A stretch of DNA of 64,000 nt from assembly GCA_019358875.1 (NCBI GenBank), contig JAHHIF010000006.1:124001-188000 (forward strand), read 5' to 3'. The notes under the pieces are model-generated. The model saw only the letters and a list, made by a program, of their open reading frames with translations. It made no database searches and had not been told where the DNA came from. This document shows positions 61,990-64,000 of this stretch, piece by piece. Position numbers and translations under genes: made by a program. Source of the DNA: Symplocastrum torsivum CPER-KK1. Its GTDB lineage: Bacteria; Cyanobacteriota; Cyanobacteriia; Cyanobacteriales; Coleofasciculaceae. Position 1 is the stretch's first letter. Each line of letters begins with the position of its first letter.

Positions 61990-62760
61990 CTAAGCCGTTT
62001 TGAAAAAACGGATAATTTCGCGAACGTGGTCGAGAAATTGTCCATCAGTACTCAGTTGTGAGATCGCTTGTCTGGCTTCCCTAGACAAACGCTCGTGCTG
62101 AGCTTCATTGGTTGCTCGTAGTTCTTCAAAGGATGCGCTGATACGAGCTAATTCTTTGCGAGTTTCTTCCTGGTATCGTTGCTGAGTGGCTACCCAAGAG
62201 TAAGGTTCTTCTGGATCGAGTTGTTCTTCAATACGCTTAACCGTTTCTTCCAGGATGTTAAAACGACCACGCAATTCCCAAATATCTTCTCTGGGATAAG
62301 TAAACTCTTGCCGAATCATTGCCAAACGAGTAGCAAGATATTCATAAGTTCGCACGGCTGGACGCAGGATGGTTAAAAGTAATGCCGCACCAGAACTAAT
62401 GTAGCCAACGGCACTAATACCTGTTGCAGCAAGAGTGTAGAGTCCAACGGCTGAAAGCAGATGTAAGGCAATGGCGACAAGAAGCGATCGCTTTGCGACA
62501 ACCTTGGCATACTGGACTTGCTTTTCATCAATTGCAATTCCTTTCTCGTTTGAGGTTGCTGCTTCGTCTAAAACTGCCTTAGCTTCAAAGTGGATATTCC
62601 ACGGTACTGTGACAATCACCAACAACCATTCAAAAATTGCTACAGCAATGACCCAATCGAGGAAGCTACCTGCTGGTATATGCAACCATTGCAAGATTCC
62701 ATAAGCTAGTAAAACTAAAACGCCTATTCCGAAACTGAATCCGATGAAGTTGAAGTACAT
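61990..62760 (-). CDS. membrane protein with C-terminal coiled coil, unknown function
   Basis: 256 residues. About four hydrophobic segments (YFNFIGFSFGIGVLVLLAYGI, VIAVAIFEWLLVIVTVP, SLLVAIALHLLSAVGLYTLAA, AVGYISSGAALLLTILRP) are followed by a long charged helix with heptad pattern (ELRGRFNILEETVKRIEEQLDP, then QEETRKELARISASFEELRATNEAQHERLSREARQAI). This suggests a membrane scaffold or sensor without a catalytic domain. I do not recognise the family. A 320-bp gap follows upstream. Confidence 0.65.
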   Translation of the reverse strand: MYFNFIGFSFGIGVLVLLAYGILQWLHIPAGSFLDWVIAVAIFEWLLVIVTVPWNIHFEAKAVLDEAATSNEKGIAIDEKQVQYAKVVAKRSLLVAIALHLLSAVGLYTLAATGISAVGYISSGAALLLTILRPAVRTYEYLATRLAMIRQEFTYPREDIWELRGRFNILEETVKRIEEQLDPEEPYSWVATQQRYQEETRKELARISASFEELRATNEAQHERLSREARQAISQLSTDGQFLDHVREIIRFFKTA

Positions 62761-63079
62761 TTATGTCAGTCTCCTCTTGTGAAAACTTCGCTTCAATCCT
62801 GACTGGGGGTTGCTGTTGTCGCTAGGTCGTTTGTGATGGTTGTTAGAGCTTCACATCGATTAGGGTCGATACCGACTTTTAGAGGAAAGCGATCGCTCAC
62901 TTACTAAGTAGCTCAAACCTAAGCTGTATATGAGCTAACGCTGAAACCTCTGCCAAAACCACTGTGCTTGGGAAGTAGACATTCCCCAGAACTGTCACAC
63001 TACTACAACTAACGCCTAGCCTTCATAAGAAAGCTAGGCGTTACGCACAACTCGTATTTACAAGGGACTGTTCTGAGTC
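62761..63079. other. intergenic region with a terminator
   Basis: It holds the hairpin at 63011-63042 and presumably the promoter of the membrane-protein gene. Nothing else could be supported. Confidence 0.4.
63011..63042 (-). terminator. terminator hairpin of the small exported-peptide gene
   Basis: AACGCCTAGC (63011-63020) and GCTAGGCGTT (63033-63042) are perfectly complementary, and CTT/AAG-type pairing continues inside. It is 38 bases past the stop at 63080 and would end the smtA-smtB-peptide transcript. Confidence 0.6.
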
Positions 63080-63268
63080 CTAGTCAAAAATATTCTTAAT
63101 TTTGTCAATCAGGCTTTCCGAAGCATCTTCTGCTTTATCACCTGCATCGCTGATGCTATCTTTGGCATTGCCAACTGCTTGTTCAGAAGCGATCGCTTGA
63201 GGCACAACTGGCAAGAGCCAAAGTAATGTTGGGAGTAAGAGCTGATTTCTAAGTATGAGAAGTTTAAT
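63080..63268 (-). CDS. small exported peptide, non-ATG start
   Basis: A 62-codon frame reads IKLLILRNQLLLPTLLWLLP, then VVPQAIASEQAVGNAKDSIS, then DAGDKAEDASESLIDKIKNIFD. The N-terminal part is a clear signal peptide (cleavage near AIA-SEQ), the rest an amphipathic acidic helix. The only start in the right place is ATT (63266-63268), where an ATG would give MKLLILRN; it may have mutated from ATG, or use AUU. It begins 13 bases after the smtB stop, so read-through translation is possible. A terminator follows. Not a recognised family. Confidence 0.5.
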   Translation of the reverse strand: MKLLILRNQLLLPTLLWLLPVVPQAIASEQAVGNAKDSISDAGDKAEDASESLIDKIKNIFD

Positions 63269-63281
63269 TAAATCCCACTTC

Positions 63282-63695
63282 TCAAGCTTCTAACTCATCC
63301 AAGTGTTCTGCAACAGAATGGTAAAGATCGAGAACATGATTGTCCTGAAGACGATAGAAAACCTTGCGACCTCGCTTGTGATAGCGTACTAGTCGCATGG
63401 TTCGCAAAGCCCGCAGTTGATGAGAAACCGCTGATTCGCTCATCTCTAGTGCAGCAGCTAAGTCACAAACACAAAGCTCTTTAAGCGCTAGCACTGAAAC
63501 AATCCGCAAGCGGTTTGTATCACCTAGGAGGCTAAAGAATTCTGCCATTCGCTGGGCTTTTTCAGTGCTGAGGATTTGATTCTGGAGTTGCTGGACATCA
63601 TCAATTTCAACCGGATGTGGCGGATGACAATTGAGAGGATTGAGTTCCTCTAGGGGAATGACTGTAGCCCCTTGATCTGAGAGTTGGGCTGACAT
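63282..63695 (-). CDS. smtB: ArsR-family zinc-responsive repressor (SmtB/ZiaR-like)
   Basis: 137 residues. The winged-helix core is FFSLLGDTNRLRIVSVLALKELCVCDLAAALEMSESAVSHQLRALRTMRLVRYHKRGRKVFYRL. Metal sites of both types are present: alpha3N (C75 and C77 in ELCVCD plus C23, H24, H27 in the N-terminal arm) and alpha5 (D118, H120, H131, E134; the D-x-H-x10-H-x2-E pattern of SmtB/ZiaR). On Zn binding such proteins leave DNA and derepress their target. The neighbouring metallothionein gene is the expected target. Confidence 0.93.
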   Translation of the reverse strand: MSAQLSDQGATVIPLEELNPLNCHPPHPVEIDDVQQLQNQILSTEKAQRMAEFFSLLGDTNRLRIVSVLALKELCVCDLAAALEMSESAVSHQLRALRTMRLVRYHKRGRKVFYRLQDNHVLDLYHSVAEHLDELEA

Positions 63696-63744
63696 CTTGT
63701 TTTTGTGTGTGCAGGCTATGGCTATGCCACCTTATGGTAACGAA

Positions 63745-63765
63745 TGAAAATGATTAACGTTTTCA
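63745..63765. promoter_or_regulatory. candidate SmtB operator
   Basis: TGAAAA (63745-63750) and TTTTCA (63760-63765) form an inverted repeat with a 9-base centre, of the same general kind as the TGAA...TTCA operators of SmtB/ZiaR. It lies 50-70 bases before the smtB start. Confidence 0.4.
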
Positions 63766-63859
63766 GTCCCTTGAATATAGTTGTGGTCTGAAGCTCTTCT
63801 CAAGAGTCAGGAAAGTCAGCCCATCCTTAGTAATGTGCAAGAACAGGCTGATTGGGGCT

Positions 63860-64000
63860 TTAACCGCAGCTACAACCTTGATGGCTGCACCCTTTACCAT
63901 CGGCATGATTGTTGGCACAAGCCTCACCACAGTAATATTTGCCGTCCTTTTCCACCGCATCATTAGTAGAGACGACACAGAGGCAAGATTCACAAGCACA
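63860..64000 (-). CDS. smtA: metallothionein SmtA, C-terminal part (cut by window edge)
   Basis: The minus strand reads CACESCLCVVSTNDAVEKDG, then KYYCGEACANNHADGKGCSH, then QGCSCG and a stop at 63860-63862. Cys pattern CxCxxCxC, CGEAC, CxHxGCxC is diagnostic of cyanobacterial SmtA/BmtA, which bind four zinc ions in a Zn4Cys9His2 cluster. Only ~9 N-terminal residues are missing. It lies 164 bp upstream of smtB on the same strand, not divergent as in Synechococcus PCC 7942. Overlapping frames here on either strand are not real genes. Confidence 0.9.
   Translation of the reverse strand, partial: CACESCLCVVSTNDAVEKDGKYYCGEACANNHADGKGCSHQGCSCG

Noticed and set aside
63763..63999. Overlapping minus- and plus-strand open frames at the right edge
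   Set aside because: They overlap the smtA frame, whose Cys/His pattern is diagnostic. The alternative products have no such pattern.
1..64000. tRNA or rRNA genes
   Set aside because: I scanned for T-loop patterns (GGTTCGAATCC and variants) and for rRNA-like sequence and found none I could fold; weak TTCAAAT matches near 11528 and 18197 are not tRNA. A tRNAscan-SE run would settle it.

Overview
The window is chromosomal DNA of a cyanobacterium. The evidence is the photosystem II assembly factors Psb27 and Psb28, the dense scatter of the octamer GCGATCGC (HIP1), heptamer-type short tandem repeats between genes, Uma2/DUF820 genes, and many cyanobacterium-specific hypothetical genes. The many PAS/GAF kinases, intergenic repeats and decayed genes suggest a large-genome, probably filamentous lineage; that last step is inference. 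Genes are on both strands, mostly singly or in operons of two to four.

Layout. 0-10 kb: hypothetical and TPR proteins, succinate dehydrogenase flavoprotein (sdhA), a response regulator/histidine kinase pair whose regulator lacks an output domain, a secreted Gly/Thr/Gln-repeat protein with a TPR end, and an amino-acid-type binding protein. 10-18 kb: rpmI-rplT, a methyltransferase, a Uma2 pseudogene, leuS, a family-10-like glycoside hydrolase and psb27. 18.2-20 kb: a long leader with a c-di-AMP (ydaO-type) riboswitch before a GT4 glycosyltransferase resembling minimal sucrose-phosphate synthases. 20-24.5 kb: pstSCAB phosphate transporter with a Pho-box-like sequence. 24.6-27 kb: bioB, bioY, lspA. 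27-29.3 kb: a ParDE-like toxin-antitoxin pair between an intact MATE transporter gene and a copy of that gene's 3' end. 29.3-33.1 kb: adenylate cyclase, a proline-rich membrane protein and a Tat-exported purple-acid-phosphatase-like enzyme. 33.3-35.3 kb: a two-gene Septu-type defence operon (AAA ATPase plus HNH nuclease). 35.3-48.3 kb: AbrB-type membrane protein, CheY-like regulator, two large sensor kinases, an orphan CRISPR-like repeat, a Uma2 gene, recJ and a truncated DUF1206 gene. 48.4-64 kb: mostly housekeeping genes (C-terminal protease, moaB, psb28, trpS, metF, muiA-like, MpaB-like, isochorismatase-family, plsC, tadA, glutaredoxin, amidase). The right edge holds a zinc-homeostasis locus: smtA metallothionein (cut by the window edge), a SmtB/ZiaR repressor and a small exported peptide.

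Functional links. RpmI/RplT, Grx/TadA, PstSCAB, the two Septu genes and the toxin-antitoxin pair are likely co-transcribed. The riboswitch-glycosyltransferase pair suggests c-di-AMP control of compatible-solute (sucrose) synthesis. SmtA and SmtB form a metal sensor and buffer. Psb27, Psb28 and the carboxy-terminal protease all belong to families that act in thylakoid protein maturation, but they are dispersed.

The window also carries much decay: 3'-end duplications of a MATE and a phosphatase gene, a 5'-truncated GT8-like glycosyltransferase, a Uma2 gene with a nonsense codon, a kinase with a PAS/GAF deletion junction, and a repeat-derived insertion inside recJ. I found no rRNA, recognisable tRNA, intact insertion sequence or multi-repeat CRISPR array. 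All family assignments come from reading motifs by eye; no database search was run.
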